64,000 bases of DNA, from assembly GCA_009694185.1 (NCBI GenBank), contig SHVR01000009.1, positions 1-64,000 of the forward strand, given 5' to 3'. Positions 56,367 through 64,000 of the stretch are shown piece by piece; within the stretch, counting starts at the first letter, position 1; each line of letters opens with the position of its first letter. Made by a program: the position numbers and the translations under genes. The notes beneath the pieces are model-generated. The model did not search any database. It was given only the letters and a program-made list of their open reading frames with translations, and was not told where the DNA came from. Origin of the DNA: Alphaproteobacteria bacterium (GTDB taxonomy: Bacteria > Pseudomonadota > Alphaproteobacteria > SHVR01).

Positions 56367-57269
56367 ATGCAAGCAACGCGTCCCCGGGATCCGTCGGCGC
56401 CGCGCCGGCCGGTACGCAAGGCCGTGTTTCCCGTGGCGGGGCTCGGCACACGGTTTTTGCCGGCGACCAAGGCCATGCCGAAGGAGATGCTGCCCATCGT
56501 CGACAAGCCGCTGATCCAGTACGCGGTCGAGGAAGCACGCGCCGCCGGAATCGAGGAATTCATCTTCGTCACCGGTCGCGGCAAGGCGGCGATCGAGGAC
56601 CATTTCGACTACAGCTATGAACTGAACGACGTGTTGACCGTTCGCAACCGGACCGACGCGCTCGCCATGGTGACGGACATGATTTTGCCGCCGGGCGCCA
56701 CCGCCTATGTGCGCCAGCAATCGCCGCTCGGCCTCGGGCACGCGGTCTGGTGCGCGCGCAACCTGGTGGGCAACGAACCGTTTGCCATTCTCCTCGCCGA
56801 CGATCTGGTGATGTCCGAGACACCTTGCCTTGGCCAACTCATCGCGGCCCACTACGAGACGGGCGGCAATGTGGTCGCGGTCATGGATGTGCCGCGCGAG
56901 CATACCGAGCGCTATGGCGTGCTCGCGGTCGGCGGCGACGATGGCCGGCTGGCGGAAGTGACGGGTCTGGTGGAGAAGCCGAAACCGGCGGTGGCGCCGT
57001 CTACGCTCTCGATCATTGGCCGGTATGTATTGTTGCCGGAGGTTTTCGCGATGCTCGACCGGCAAAAGACCGGCTCGGGCAGTGAAATCCAGTTGACCGA
57101 CGCGATGGCCGATATGCTCGGCGATAAGCCGTTTCACGGGTTACGGTTCGAGGGACGGCGGTTCGATTGCGGTGACAAGGCGGGCTATCTCGAAGCCAAT
57201 GTGGCGTTTGCCTTGCAACGTCCGGACCTCGGCCGCGCCATGCGCGACATCCTTCGCCGCTACGCCTGA
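56367..57269 (+). CDS. galU: UTP-glucose-1-phosphate uridylyltransferase
   Basis: 300 residues from ATG 56367, six bases after GAGG (ATG 56361 is an alternative). KAVFPVAGLGTRFLPATKAMPKEMLPIVDKPLIQYAVEEA, read in two parts, is the nucleotide-binding signature; VEKPKP and GDKAGYLEANVAFAL complete it. It makes UDP-glucose, the substrate of Ugd 25 bases downstream. Start of a plus-strand sugar-nucleotide cluster. Confidence 0.95.
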   Translation: MQATRPRDPSAPRRPVRKAVFPVAGLGTRFLPATKAMPKEMLPIVDKPLIQYAVEEARAAGIEEFIFVTGRGKAAIEDHFDYSYELNDVLTVRNRTDALAMVTDMILPPGATAYVRQQSPLGLGHAVWCARNLVGNEPFAILLADDLVMSETPCLGQLIAAHYETGGNVVAVMDVPREHTERYGVLAVGGDDGRLAEVTGLVEKPKPAVAPSTLSIIGRYVLLPEVFAMLDRQKTGSGSEIQLTDAMADMLGDKPFHGLRFEGRRFDCGDKAGYLEANVAFALQRPDLGRAMRDILRRYA

Positions 57270-57294
57270 CGCCCGCCACCCGAGGAGACAGGCG

Positions 57295-58620
57295 ATGCGC
57301 GTGGCGATGATCGGCAGTGGTTATGTGGGCCTCGTGTCGGGGGCCTGTTTTTCCGAGTTCGGCGTCGATGTGACCTGCGTCGACTTGGACGCCGACAAGA
57401 TAGCTCGTCTGTCACGCGGCGAGATTCTGATCTACGAGCCGGGCCTTGACGCGCTGGTGGCGAAGAATGTGGCAGCCGGGCGGCTCACCTTCTCGACGGA
57501 CCTGCCCAAGGCGGTCGCGGGCGCCGACATCGTTTTCATCGCCGTCGGCACGCCGGCCAGGCGCGGCGAAGGTCATGCCGACCTCCGCTATGTCTATGCG
57601 GCGGCCGAGGCGATCGCGGCGGCCCTGACGGGCTATACGGTGGTCGTCACCAAATCGACGGTGCCGGTCGGAACCGGCCGGCAGGTCGAGGCGATCCTCC
57701 GCCGCATGCGGCCCGACACCGCCGTCGATGTGGCGTCCAACCCGGAGTTCTTGCGCGAGGGTGCCGCCATCGGCGACTTCATGCGACCGGACCGGGTGGT
57801 GATCGGCGTCGAAAGCGAGCGGGCGCGCCAGGTCCTGAGCGAGCTCTATCGTCCGCTCTATCTGATCGAAACGCCGATCGTGCACACCTCGCTGGAATCG
57901 GCCGAACTCATCAAATATGCCGCCAACAGTTTTCTCGCCGTGAAGATCACCTTCATCAACGAGATGGCGGATCTGTGCGAGAAGGTGGGCGCCGACGTGC
58001 ATGACGTGGCGCGTGGCATGGGCCTCGACGGGCGCATCGGCCGCAAGTTCCTGCACCCCGGCCCGGGTTATGGCGGCTCATGCTTTCCCAAGGACACGCT
58101 CGCCATCACCCGGACCGCGCGCGAGGCGGGGGCGCCACTGCGTATCGTCGAGACCGTCGTCGACATCAACGAGACACGCAAGCGTGCCGTCGTCGACCGT
58201 GTTGTCGCCATGCTCGGCGGCTCGGCCGAGGGTCGGACCGTCGGCATTCTCGGCCTGACATTCAAGCCCAACACCGACGATATGCGCGACGCGCCGAGCC
58301 TGGTGATCATCCCGGCCTTGATCGAGGCGGGAGCGAGCGTGCAGGTCTTCGATCCCCAGGGCATGGCGGGCGCGCGCGCCATGCTTGACGGCGTGACCTG
58401 GTGCGGCGACGCCTATGCGGTGGGGCGGGGCGCCGACGCGGTTGTCATCCTGACCGAGTGGAACGAATTCCGCGCCCTCGACCTGGTGCGGTTGCACCAA
58501 CAGATGCGGCGGCCGGTGCTCATCGACATGCGTAACATCTACAGCCCGGCCGTTGTCGCGGCGGCGGGATTTCATTATTCCTCGGTCGGCCGGGCGACGG
58601 TGGGAGTGCCCTTGCCATGA
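57295..58620 (+). CDS. ugd: UDP-glucose 6-dehydrogenase
   Basis: 441 residues. Rossmann loop IGSGYVGLVSGAC (residues 6-18), TKSTVPVGTG (119-128), catalytic Cys263 in PGYGGSCFPKDT, and the C-terminal GLTFKPNTDDMRDAPS. It oxidises UDP-glucose twice to UDP-glucuronate for exopolysaccharide or lipid A modification. A GAGGAG site lies 9 bases upstream. The stop overlaps the next gene by 4 bases. Confidence 0.95.
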   Translation: MRVAMIGSGYVGLVSGACFSEFGVDVTCVDLDADKIARLSRGEILIYEPGLDALVAKNVAAGRLTFSTDLPKAVAGADIVFIAVGTPARRGEGHADLRYVYAAAEAIAAALTGYTVVVTKSTVPVGTGRQVEAILRRMRPDTAVDVASNPEFLREGAAIGDFMRPDRVVIGVESERARQVLSELYRPLYLIETPIVHTSLESAELIKYAANSFLAVKITFINEMADLCEKVGADVHDVARGMGLDGRIGRKFLHPGPGYGGSCFPKDTLAITRTAREAGAPLRIVETVVDINETRKRAVVDRVVAMLGGSAEGRTVGILGLTFKPNTDDMRDAPSLVIIPALIEAGASVQVFDPQGMAGARAMLDGVTWCGDAYAVGRGADAVVILTEWNEFRALDLVRLHQQMRRPVLIDMRNIYSPAVVAAAGFHYSSVGRATVGVPLP

Positions 58621-60002
58621 GCGGCGGGCCCTATCGATTCGATCCGACGATCCTGCGCGAATACGATATTCGCGGCATCGTCGGCAAGACGCTCTCCGTC
58701 GACGACGCGCGGGCGATCGGCTCGGCCTTCGGCGCCATGGTCTGGAACGATGGCGGAAGGCGGGTGGCCGTCGGCTATGACGGACGCCATAGTTCGCCCA
58801 GCCTCGAGGCGGCGCTGGTGGCGGGCTTGGTGGCCGCCGGCCTGGATGTGTCGCGCATCGGCCTCGGACCAACCCCGATGCTCTATTTCAGCGTGTTCAA
58901 TGAAGGTCTCGACGGCGGCGTGATGGTGACGGGGTCGCACAACCCGCCGGATTATAACGGCTTTAAAATGATGCTGGGGCTGAAACCCTTCTATGGGGAA
59001 GCGATCCAGGAACTCGGCCGGATCAGTGCCGGCGGCCCCGGCGGCCGGACGGGTGGCCGGTCCCGGGCGCTTGCCATCGACGCGGCCTATATCGACCGGG
59101 TGGTGCGGGACCATGGCGGCGGCCGGCCGCTCAAGGTCGCTTGGGACGCGGGCAACGGTGCCGGGGGCACCGTCCTTCGCCGCATCACCGACCGGCTGCC
59201 GGGCACCCATGTGCTGTTGAACGATACGGTGGACGGCGACTTCCCCGCCCACCATCCGGACCCGACGGTGGCGGAGAATCTGGTCCAGCTCCAGGCGGCG
59301 GTCCGGCGCGAGGGCTGCGACCTCGGCATCGCCTTCGATGGCGACGGCGACCGCATCGGCGTTGTCGATGGCGAGGGGCATATCCTCTGGGCCGACCAGC
59401 TTCTCGTGCTGCTCGCCCGCGATGTGCTCGGCGGCCGGCCGGGTGCGACCATCATCTCGGACGTGAAGGCGAGCCAGGTCCTGTTCGATGCCATTGCCGA
59501 GGCGGGTGGCCAGCCCCTGATGTGGCGCACCGGCCATTCGCTCATCAAGGCGAAGATGGCTGAGACCAAGTCGCCCTTGGCCGGCGAGATGAGCGGCCAT
59601 ATCTTCTTCGCCGACCGCTATTACGGCTATGACGACGCGTTCTATGTGGCGGTGCGTACCCTCGATATATTGAGCCGCTCGAGCGGGAGCCTGGCGGATT
59701 TCCGCCGCCGCCTGCCGCCGGTTGTCAACACGCCCGAACTCCGGTTTCCCTGCCCCGAGACCCGCAAGTTCGCCGTGCTGGCCGAGGTCAAGGCCCGGCT
59801 CAAGGCGGCGGGTGCCACGGTCGACGACACCGATGGTGTCAGGGTGAAGACGGCCGACGGCTGGTGGCTGTTGCGCGCTTCCAACACCCAGGACGTGTTG
59901 GTGGCGCGCTGCGAGGCGGGGGACGAGGCGGGCCTCGGGAGGCTCCGCGCCAGTCTGTTGGCCGAGCTCCATGCCTCGGACGTCGAAGCGCCGAAATTTT
60001 GA
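58617..60002 (+). CDS. Phosphomannomutase/phosphoglucomutase
   Basis: 461 residues. N-terminal FDPTILREYDIRGIVG, phosphoserine loop VTGSHNPPDYNGFK (Ser107), Mg loop AFDGDGDRIGVV, and sugar-binding GEMSGHIFFADRYYGYDDAFY. The arrangement fits AlgC/ManB-type enzymes that interconvert hexose 1- and 6-phosphates. It supplies glucose-1-phosphate to GalU, so galU-ugd-algC-like form a pathway. The stop region overlaps a possible TTG start of the next gene. Confidence 0.92.
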   Translation: MSGGPYRFDPTILREYDIRGIVGKTLSVDDARAIGSAFGAMVWNDGGRRVAVGYDGRHSSPSLEAALVAGLVAAGLDVSRIGLGPTPMLYFSVFNEGLDGGVMVTGSHNPPDYNGFKMMLGLKPFYGEAIQELGRISAGGPGGRTGGRSRALAIDAAYIDRVVRDHGGGRPLKVAWDAGNGAGGTVLRRITDRLPGTHVLLNDTVDGDFPAHHPDPTVAENLVQLQAAVRREGCDLGIAFDGDGDRIGVVDGEGHILWADQLLVLLARDVLGGRPGATIISDVKASQVLFDAIAEAGGQPLMWRTGHSLIKAKMAETKSPLAGEMSGHIFFADRYYGYDDAFYVAVRTLDILSRSSGSLADFRRRLPPVVNTPELRFPCPETRKFAVLAEVKARLKAAGATVDDTDGVRVKTADGWWLLRASNTQDVLVARCEAGDEAGLGRLRASLLAELHASDVEAPKF

Positions 60003-60037
60003 GCGCGCCCGCAACCACCGCCACGCTTGCGGCTGTC

Positions 60038-60730
60038 ATGGAAGAGCTGCCGATCGCGGTCCGGGCCTATGATTTGGCCGGCCGACGGGCGGGCCTCGTG
60101 ATCGTCGACGAGGTGAACGGCTTCGCGACCGTGGGCGCCGGGGCGCTGGCACCGGTGGCTCCCAATGCCCAGGTCATGGCCATGGTCCGGGAGACCGATC
60201 GCCTGGCCCGGCACTTCGCGGGCGAGGGTCGCCCGATTGCCGTCTTCCTCGATACCCACGAGCCGGGTAAGCCGGAGCCGCCCTATCCGCCGCATTGCGA
60301 ACGGGGTAGCGGCGAGGAGAAGCTGGTGCCGGCCCTCGCTTGGCTCGAAACTTGTCCGCAAGCGACGCTGATCGCCAAGGATTGCATCAACGGCTTCATC
60401 GGCGCCATGGAGGGTGGCCGCAACCGGATCGTCGACTGGGTTAACCGCGAGCGGCTCGATGCGGTGATCGTGGTCGGCATCTGCACCGACGTTTGCGTCA
60501 TGGATTTCGTGTTGACGTTTCTCTCGGCTCGCAATCACGGCCTGATGCCAAGCCTGGTCGATATCGTGGTCTATGAGCCCGCCTGCGCCACCTATGACTT
60601 GCCGCGCGAGACCGTGGCGAGTTTGGGCCTGCCGGCGACCGCCGCCCACCCCCAGGCGTTGACCCATCACCTCGGGCTCTACTTCATGGCGGCGCGGGGC
60701 GCCGTGCTCGCCGTCTCGCTCTCGGGCTGA
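60038..60730 (+). CDS. Isochorismatase-family cysteine hydrolase, nicotinamidase-like
   Basis: 230 residues from ATG 60038; a TTG at 59999 overlapping the preceding stop would add 13 residues. Catalytic Asp in GLVIVDEVNGF, Lys region LIAKDCINGF, and nucleophile Cys in VVGICTDVCVMDFV. These fit nicotinamidases and related amide hydrolases in NAD salvage; the substrate is inferred. It follows the mutase closely but is not an obvious polysaccharide gene. Confidence 0.82.
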   Translation: MEELPIAVRAYDLAGRRAGLVIVDEVNGFATVGAGALAPVAPNAQVMAMVRETDRLARHFAGEGRPIAVFLDTHEPGKPEPPYPPHCERGSGEEKLVPALAWLETCPQATLIAKDCINGFIGAMEGGRNRIVDWVNRERLDAVIVVGICTDVCVMDFVLTFLSARNHGLMPSLVDIVVYEPACATYDLPRETVASLGLPATAAHPQALTHHLGLYFMAARGAVLAVSLSG

Positions 60731-60732
60731 GC

Positions 60733-60855
60733 GTGCGGTTCTTCTTTTATGGCTCGTTGCTGGATGGGCGCGTCCGCCGCGGCGAACAGCGGCCGGGGAT
60801 TGGGACCGGGCGTCAGCGCGCCGCCCGCGCCCTGGCCGGCGTGGCCGGCCGGTGA
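60733..60855 (+). pseudogene. Remnant of a gamma-glutamylcyclotransferase-type gene
   Basis: A 40-codon frame from GTG 60733. It opens MRFFFYGSLLDGRVRR, the classic beginning of AIG2/GGCT proteins (FYGTLLDPDVR type), then degenerates into GC-rich nonsense and stops at 60855, about a quarter of family length. The isochorismatase stop is 2 bases before it and the thioesterase start 19 bases after it, so a deletion has removed the rest. Could in principle be a chance peptide. Confidence 0.6.
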
Positions 60856-60874
60856 ACACACCATAGGGGGGAGC

Positions 60875-61300
60875 ATGCCTGACGTCGGATTTCGCAAATG
60901 GCTCAATCTGGATTACGCGGTGATGCGGGCCGGCCATGCGGTGGTCAAGATGCCGCTCGGCCCCGACACGCGCAATGTGCGCCACGTGGCCCATGGCGGC
61001 ATCGTCGACGCGCTGATCGACATCGCCATGGGGACCGCCGCCTCGGGCGGCAATTACGATACCCGCCTGAAGACGGTCGTGACCCTGGAGATGAAGGTCA
61101 ATTACCTGGCGCCCGCCCGGGGCGACATGCTGATCGCGACGGCCGACACGGTGCGCGAGGGCTCGCGCACCGCTGTCGTGCGCTGCGACGTGGTGACCGA
61201 TCGGGGCGAGCTTTGCGCCACCGGCCTCGGCACCTTCATCGCCCGCCACCCCCACCCCAACGACCCCGGGCAGTGCAGGGGTGACGCGGAAGAGGCCTAA
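60875..61300 (+). CDS. PaaI-family acyl-CoA thioesterase (hotdog fold)
   Basis: 141 residues from ATG 60875 with GGGGGGAG just upstream. The hotdog signature HVAHGGIVDALIDIAMGTAAS has the catalytic HGG and Asp/Glu helix; EMKVNYLAPARGDMLIATA and TGLGTFIA complete the fold. It hydrolyses acyl-CoA, often phenylacetyl-type or hydroxybenzoyl-CoA. The 3' end overlaps convergent class II aldolase by 4 bases. Confidence 0.87.
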   Translation: MPDVGFRKWLNLDYAVMRAGHAVVKMPLGPDTRNVRHVAHGGIVDALIDIAMGTAASGGNYDTRLKTVVTLEMKVNYLAPARGDMLIATADTVREGSRTAVVRCDVVTDRGELCATGLGTFIARHPHPNDPGQCRGDAEEA

Positions 61301-62094
61301 TCGCGGAACGAGGGATCGAGCTTGTCGAGGCGGCGCATGAGCGCCGGCCAGGCAAGCTTCGCGGCATAGGTCTCGGTCTCGTCGCCCGCCATCTGGCTCG
61401 ATTGCCGGTTCTGTTGGGCGACCTTCTCGGCGGCACCCGGCGCGGGCCAGTTGATGGCGACGCCGCCCGCCAGCGCCCGCACCTGCATGGTGCAGGCGCG
61501 CTCGAGCCCAAAGATGCGCACGAAGGCTTCGGCACAGGTCCGCCCGACCGTCAGCGTGCCGTGATTGCGCAAGATCATCGACGTCTTGGCGCCGAGGTCG
61601 GCCACCAGCCGCTCGCGCTCGTCGAAGTCGAAGGCGATGCCTTCATAGTCGTGATATGCCAAGTCATAGCCGGCGTTCATGGCCGTCTGGGTGATCATCA
61701 AAAGCCCATCCTTCTGGGCCGAGACGGCGGTGCCGTCGTCGGTGTGCAGGTGAATGACGGCATGGGCATCCTCGCGCGCCATATGGATGGCGCTGTGGAT
61801 CACGAAGCCCGCGGCGTTGACGCCATAGGGGCTCTCCAGCACCACATTACCCTCGAGGTCGACCTTGACCAGGCTCGAGGCCGTGATCTCGTCGAACATC
61901 AGCCCATAGGGATTGATGAGGAAATGCTGCTCCGGCCCCGGCACCCGCGCCGAGAGATGGGTGAACACCAGATCGTCCCAGCCATAATGGGCGACCAGGC
62001 GGTATAGCGCGGCGAGGTCGACACGCACCCGCCATTCGGCGGCGCTCACCTGGTCGCGGACGGCGGGAAAGGACAGCGGCTGATCGAGAGCCAT
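61297..62094 (-). CDS. Class II aldolase/adducin family protein
   Basis: 265 residues. Zinc ligands appear as VIHLHTDDGTAVSAQ (two His) and ILRNHGTLTVG (third His); NPYGLMFDEITASSLVKVD is the substrate loop and VLESPYGVNAAGFVIHSAIH the family core. Members include fuculose-phosphate aldolases and short adducin-like proteins of unknown substrate. No sugar kinase is nearby, so substrate is unassigned. Confidence 0.88.
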   Translation of the reverse strand: MALDQPLSFPAVRDQVSAAEWRVRVDLAALYRLVAHYGWDDLVFTHLSARVPGPEQHFLINPYGLMFDEITASSLVKVDLEGNVVLESPYGVNAAGFVIHSAIHMAREDAHAVIHLHTDDGTAVSAQKDGLLMITQTAMNAGYDLAYHDYEGIAFDFDERERLVADLGAKTSMILRNHGTLTVGRTCAEAFVRIFGLERACTMQVRALAGGVAINWPAPGAAEKVAQQNRQSSQMAGDETETYAAKLAWPALMRRLDKLDPSFRD

Positions 62095-62167
62095 CGGGTA
62101 CTCCGCGTTCGAGTTTCTAAAGGTTGCCCGGAGAATGCCGTCAAGAGTCGCGGCGTGTCAAACATTC

Positions 62168-62383
62168 GCCGATCCAAGCGGCGGGCCCGAAGGCCAATGC
62201 AGCTTCTGCCATTTCGGCGCCGGGCAGGGCGGCACGGCGGCGGCCAATATCGAGCGCTGGTACGGCCAGTTCCAGGAACCGCGCGAGCGGCTGGGCGGCC
62301 GGGTGAGCGCCGAGGAGGTGGGCGGCGCCCGGCTGCATCTCTTCCCGGCGAGCGGCACGTTCCTCTCCGGCATGCCGGGCGGC
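62168..62383 (+). pseudogene. Copied fragment of the exported-protein gene at 38593-39120
   Basis: 72 codons translate to a segment identical at 67 of 72 residues to the middle of that gene (from ADPSGGPEGQCSF to TFLSGMPGG). It has no start, signal peptide or natural end, so it is a truncated duplicate. It lies between the aldolase start and the stop codon of the PEP-CTERM-like gene (62395); the 300 bases around it hold nothing else. Confidence 0.85.
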
Positions 62384-62394
62384 GAGCAGCGCCG

Positions 62395-62985
62395 TCAGCC
62401 GTTACGGCGGCGGCGGACGAAACCGAGTGCCGCGAGGCCGATGCCGAGCATGGCGAGCGACGCCAGCTCGAGTATGACATTCACAGTGAACGGGAAGAAA
62501 GCCACAGGGCAAGAGGGTATACCACTTGGGTCACTGAGATCACATGGGTCCGACCCGTCCAGTGGGACATAGTAGTGGTGGCCCAGTGGCGGATAATCTG
62601 GTCCGACAATATTACCAAAGGTAGCGTAGATACTGCCAATCCAGTTACCCATCGTAGGGATGAAATGGGAGAACGATAATGTGGTGCCGTCTACCCCGTC
62701 GAAAGTAATCGCTTCCGAAGTTAGTGCCGGCAACGAACCCATGTCCTGATAAAAGGAAAAGAAAAGTGTGCCGGGATCGCCGAACGCGACGACCGAGTAG
62801 GTGAGACTTTCACCAGCTTCGATTGTGAAAACCGGATCGGTCAGCCCGCCGGAGCTGTCGAGCGCGATGCCGTTGATGCGGATGTCCTCGAAGAAAATGT
62901 GCAACGCCAGGGCTTGTCCCGCACCCAGAGCGAGTGTGGCGGTTGCCGCTATGGCCAAGAGTAATTTCCGCATGCCAGACCCCAT
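62395..62985 (-). CDS. PEP-CTERM-like exported protein
   Basis: 196 residues from ATG 62985, five bases after GGAGAG. Signal peptide LLLAIAATATLALGAGQALA; the mature part is Gly/Ser/aromatic-rich with no known domain. The C-terminus ELASLAMLGIGLAALGFVRRRRNG is the helix plus Arg cluster of PEP-CTERM sorting signals, but the usual PEP motif reads VILELAS. It would be exported and handled by exosortase/EpsH if that is encoded elsewhere. The gene is visibly less GC-rich than its neighbours. Confidence 0.75.
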   Translation of the reverse strand: MGSGMRKLLLAIAATATLALGAGQALALHIFFEDIRINGIALDSSGGLTDPVFTIEAGESLTYSVVAFGDPGTLFFSFYQDMGSLPALTSEAITFDGVDGTTLSFSHFIPTMGNWIGSIYATFGNIVGPDYPPLGHHYYVPLDGSDPCDLSDPSGIPSCPVAFFPFTVNVILELASLAMLGIGLAALGFVRRRRNG

Positions 62986-63113
62986 GATACTCTCCGGCCG
63001 GCGCCCCAATCGAGGGTCACCGGTCGCCAATTACCGAGCAAGTCGCGTGCCAACAAATTATTTATTGCATAATCAACCAGTTAGCTCGATCGAGTGGAGC
63101 GAGCATGGAAAAT

Positions 63114-63133
63114 CTGTAAAGTAAAGTTTACAG
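63114..63133. promoter_or_regulatory. Operator-like inverted repeat, site 1
   Basis: CTGTAAA-N6-TTTACAG, perfect arms. It fits the TGT-N12-ACA pattern bound by PpsR/CrtJ-type regulators, among others. It lies 128 bases from the PEP-CTERM-like start and 218 from msrA in the 366-base divergent gap. A GCATAATCAA repeat precedes each site (63067-63076 and 63184-63193). Confidence 0.6.
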
Positions 63134-63215
63134 ATGACAAGCGGCCTTGAACCGCACCCACTCGCAGTTTCAACAAAAATTACGCATAATCAATGGCTTA
63201 AATCACGGTTACCGA

Positions 63216-63235
63216 CTGTAAAGATAATTTTACAG
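63216..63235. promoter_or_regulatory. Operator-like inverted repeat, site 2
   Basis: CTGTAAA-N6-TTTACAG with the same arms as site 1, centre to centre 102 bases apart, about ten helical turns, so dimers could face the same side. A further half site TTTACAG lies at 63252-63258. It is 116 bases before the msrA start. Confidence 0.6.
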
Positions 63236-63262
63236 GTTGGACTGACGCCGGTTTACAGTCTT

Positions 63263-63280
63263 TTGGCGCGGCCGCGCCAA
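63263..63280. promoter_or_regulatory. 18-base perfect palindrome
   Basis: TTGGCGCGGCCGCGCCAA reads the same on both strands with no loop. It is 71 bases before the msrA start. An uninterrupted palindrome suggests a protein-binding site (a TetR-like regulator, for example) more than a terminator. Confidence 0.4.
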
Positions 63281-63351
63281 GCCAGCCGTTCCCGGCTTGT
63301 TGGCGGCCGGGCGAATGGCTAGGCTGCTGGCACTCTGACTGGAGGTGGTCC

Positions 63352-64000
63352 ATGTGGTTCTCGTCCAAATCCGCCAAGCAGCACCTACCGGCGCGGGATC
63401 AGGCGTTGCCGGGTCGCGGGAAGCGCATGCCGGTTCCCGATGCCCATTTCGTCAATGGGGCGCCCCTGGTGGCGCCGTTCGCCGCCGGCTGCGAGCGGAT
63501 CATGGTCGGCATGGGCTGTTTCTGGGGTGCGGAGCGCATATTCTGGCAGGCGCCGGGCGTCTTCACCACCGCCGTCGGCTACGCGGCGGGCGTCACGCCC
63601 AACCCCACCTATGAAGAAGTTTGTTCGGGCCAGACCGGCCACAACGAAGTGGTGCTCGCGGTGTTCGATGCCCAGAACACCGACTTTGCCGCCATGCTGA
63701 AGCTCTTTTGGGAGAACCACAATCCGACCCAGGGCATGCGCCAGGGCAACGATATGGGCACCCAATATCGCTCCGGCATCTATGTCTATTCGCCGGCACA
63801 GCGCCAGGCGGCCGAGGCCTCGCGCGACGCCTACCAGGCGGCGCTCGCCAAGGCGGGCCATGGCCCCATCACCACCGAAATCCTCGCGGCACCGGAATTC
63901 TATTACGCCGAGCATTATCACCAGCAATATCTGGCCAAGGTGCCGAACGGCTATTGCGGCCTCGGCGGCACGGGCGTCGCCTGTCCGGTCGCCATCGCGG
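63352..64000 (+). CDS. msrA: Peptide methionine sulfoxide reductase MsrA, truncated by the window end
   Basis: 216 codons visible from ATG 63352, GGAGG 7 bases upstream; the stop lies beyond base 64000. [16 protein letters not shown] holds the catalytic Cys in [48 protein letters not shown] and AEHYHQQYL are the other MsrA motifs. It reduces the S epimer of methionine sulfoxide with thioredoxin. The N-terminal 45 residues precede the domain, as in long MsrA forms. It shares its control region with the PEP-CTERM-like gene. Confidence 0.95.
   Translation, partial: MWFSSKSAKQHLPARDQALPGRGKRMPVPDAHFVNGAPLVAPFAAGCERIMVGMGCFWGAERIFWQAPGVFTTAVGYAAGVTPNPTYEEVCSGQTGHNEVVLAVFDAQNTDFAAMLKLFWENHNPTQGMRQGNDMGTQYRSGIYVYSPAQRQAAEASRDAYQAALAKAGHGPITTEILAAPEFYYAEHYHQQYLAKVPNGYCGLGGTGVACPVAIA

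Overview
The window is a contiguous stretch of GC-rich chromosome from an alphaproteobacterium, most likely of the Rhodospirillales type. The evidence is the gene order of the S10-spc-alpha ribosomal cluster with secY and adk inside it and no rpmJ or rpsD, followed by rarA, a RluC/D-type pseudouridine synthase, a HAD phosphatase, an ATP12-type chaperone and propionyl-CoA carboxylase. DUF1489, PrlF-type and PEP-CTERM-like genes fit the same group. Species cannot be named from the sequence alone.

Layout. 1-14039: 3' end of tuf, then 27 genes of the ribosomal protein / SecY / Adk / RNA polymerase alpha cluster, all on the plus strand, with many stop-start overlaps. A near-consensus sigma-70 promoter overlaps the adk stop codon and is followed by a 5' leader hairpin, so rpsM-rpsK-rpoA-rplQ can be transcribed separately. 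14092-24000: rarA, pseudouridine synthase, HAD phosphatase, an orphan PrlF-like antitoxin abutted by a foldback repeat, ATP12, pccB, GST, pccA, a fusion of a CWC cysteine domain with acylphosphatase, lipB (minus strand) and tRNA-Leu(GAG). 24-35.6 kb: mgtE, a GNAT, then a long acyl-CoA catabolic run: thiolase, RidA, SDR, three tandem crotonases (the middle one frameshifted), mccB, an ion channel, mccA and DUF1489. 35.6-41.5 kb: 2-hydroxychromene-2-carboxylate isomerase-like and FAD oxidoreductase genes, DUF3179, a small secreted protein, a methyltransferase-glycosyltransferase fusion, an AT-rich island and a nested pair of mobile-like repeats.

41.5-49 kb is a minus-strand operon: two tandem TRAP-type solute-binding proteins without any TRAP permease, an intercistronic hairpin, hyuA and hyuB (hydantoinase/oxoprolinase family, HyuB with a histone H1-like basic tail) and a 2,2-dialkylglycine decarboxylase-like class III PLP enzyme. 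It looks like a substrate capture and degradation module for an unknown compound. 49-56.3 kb: an 850-base leader region ending in a Rho-independent terminator 27 bases before prkA, then prkA-yeaH-spoVR, a VWA protein and a membrane-anchored Pam18-like J protein. 56.3-60 kb: galU, ugd and a phosphomannomutase/phosphoglucomutase gene, a sugar-nucleotide cluster. 60-64 kb: isochorismatase-type hydrolase, a 40-codon remnant of a gamma-glutamylcyclotransferase, a PaaI thioesterase, a class II aldolase, a 216-base copied fragment of the gene at 38.6-39.1 kb, a PEP-CTERM-like protein with a damaged PEP motif, a divergent control region with two identical-arm inverted repeats, and msrA running off the end.

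Functionally, pccAB, mccAB, thiolase and the crotonases point to propionyl-CoA and leucine or branched acyl-CoA breakdown. The most unusual parts are the TRAP-SBP/HyuAB/DGD-like operon, the three crotonases that all carry Gln in place of the first catalytic Glu, the terminator in front of prkA, the CWC-acylphosphatase fusion, the nested repeats and the operator pair before msrA.
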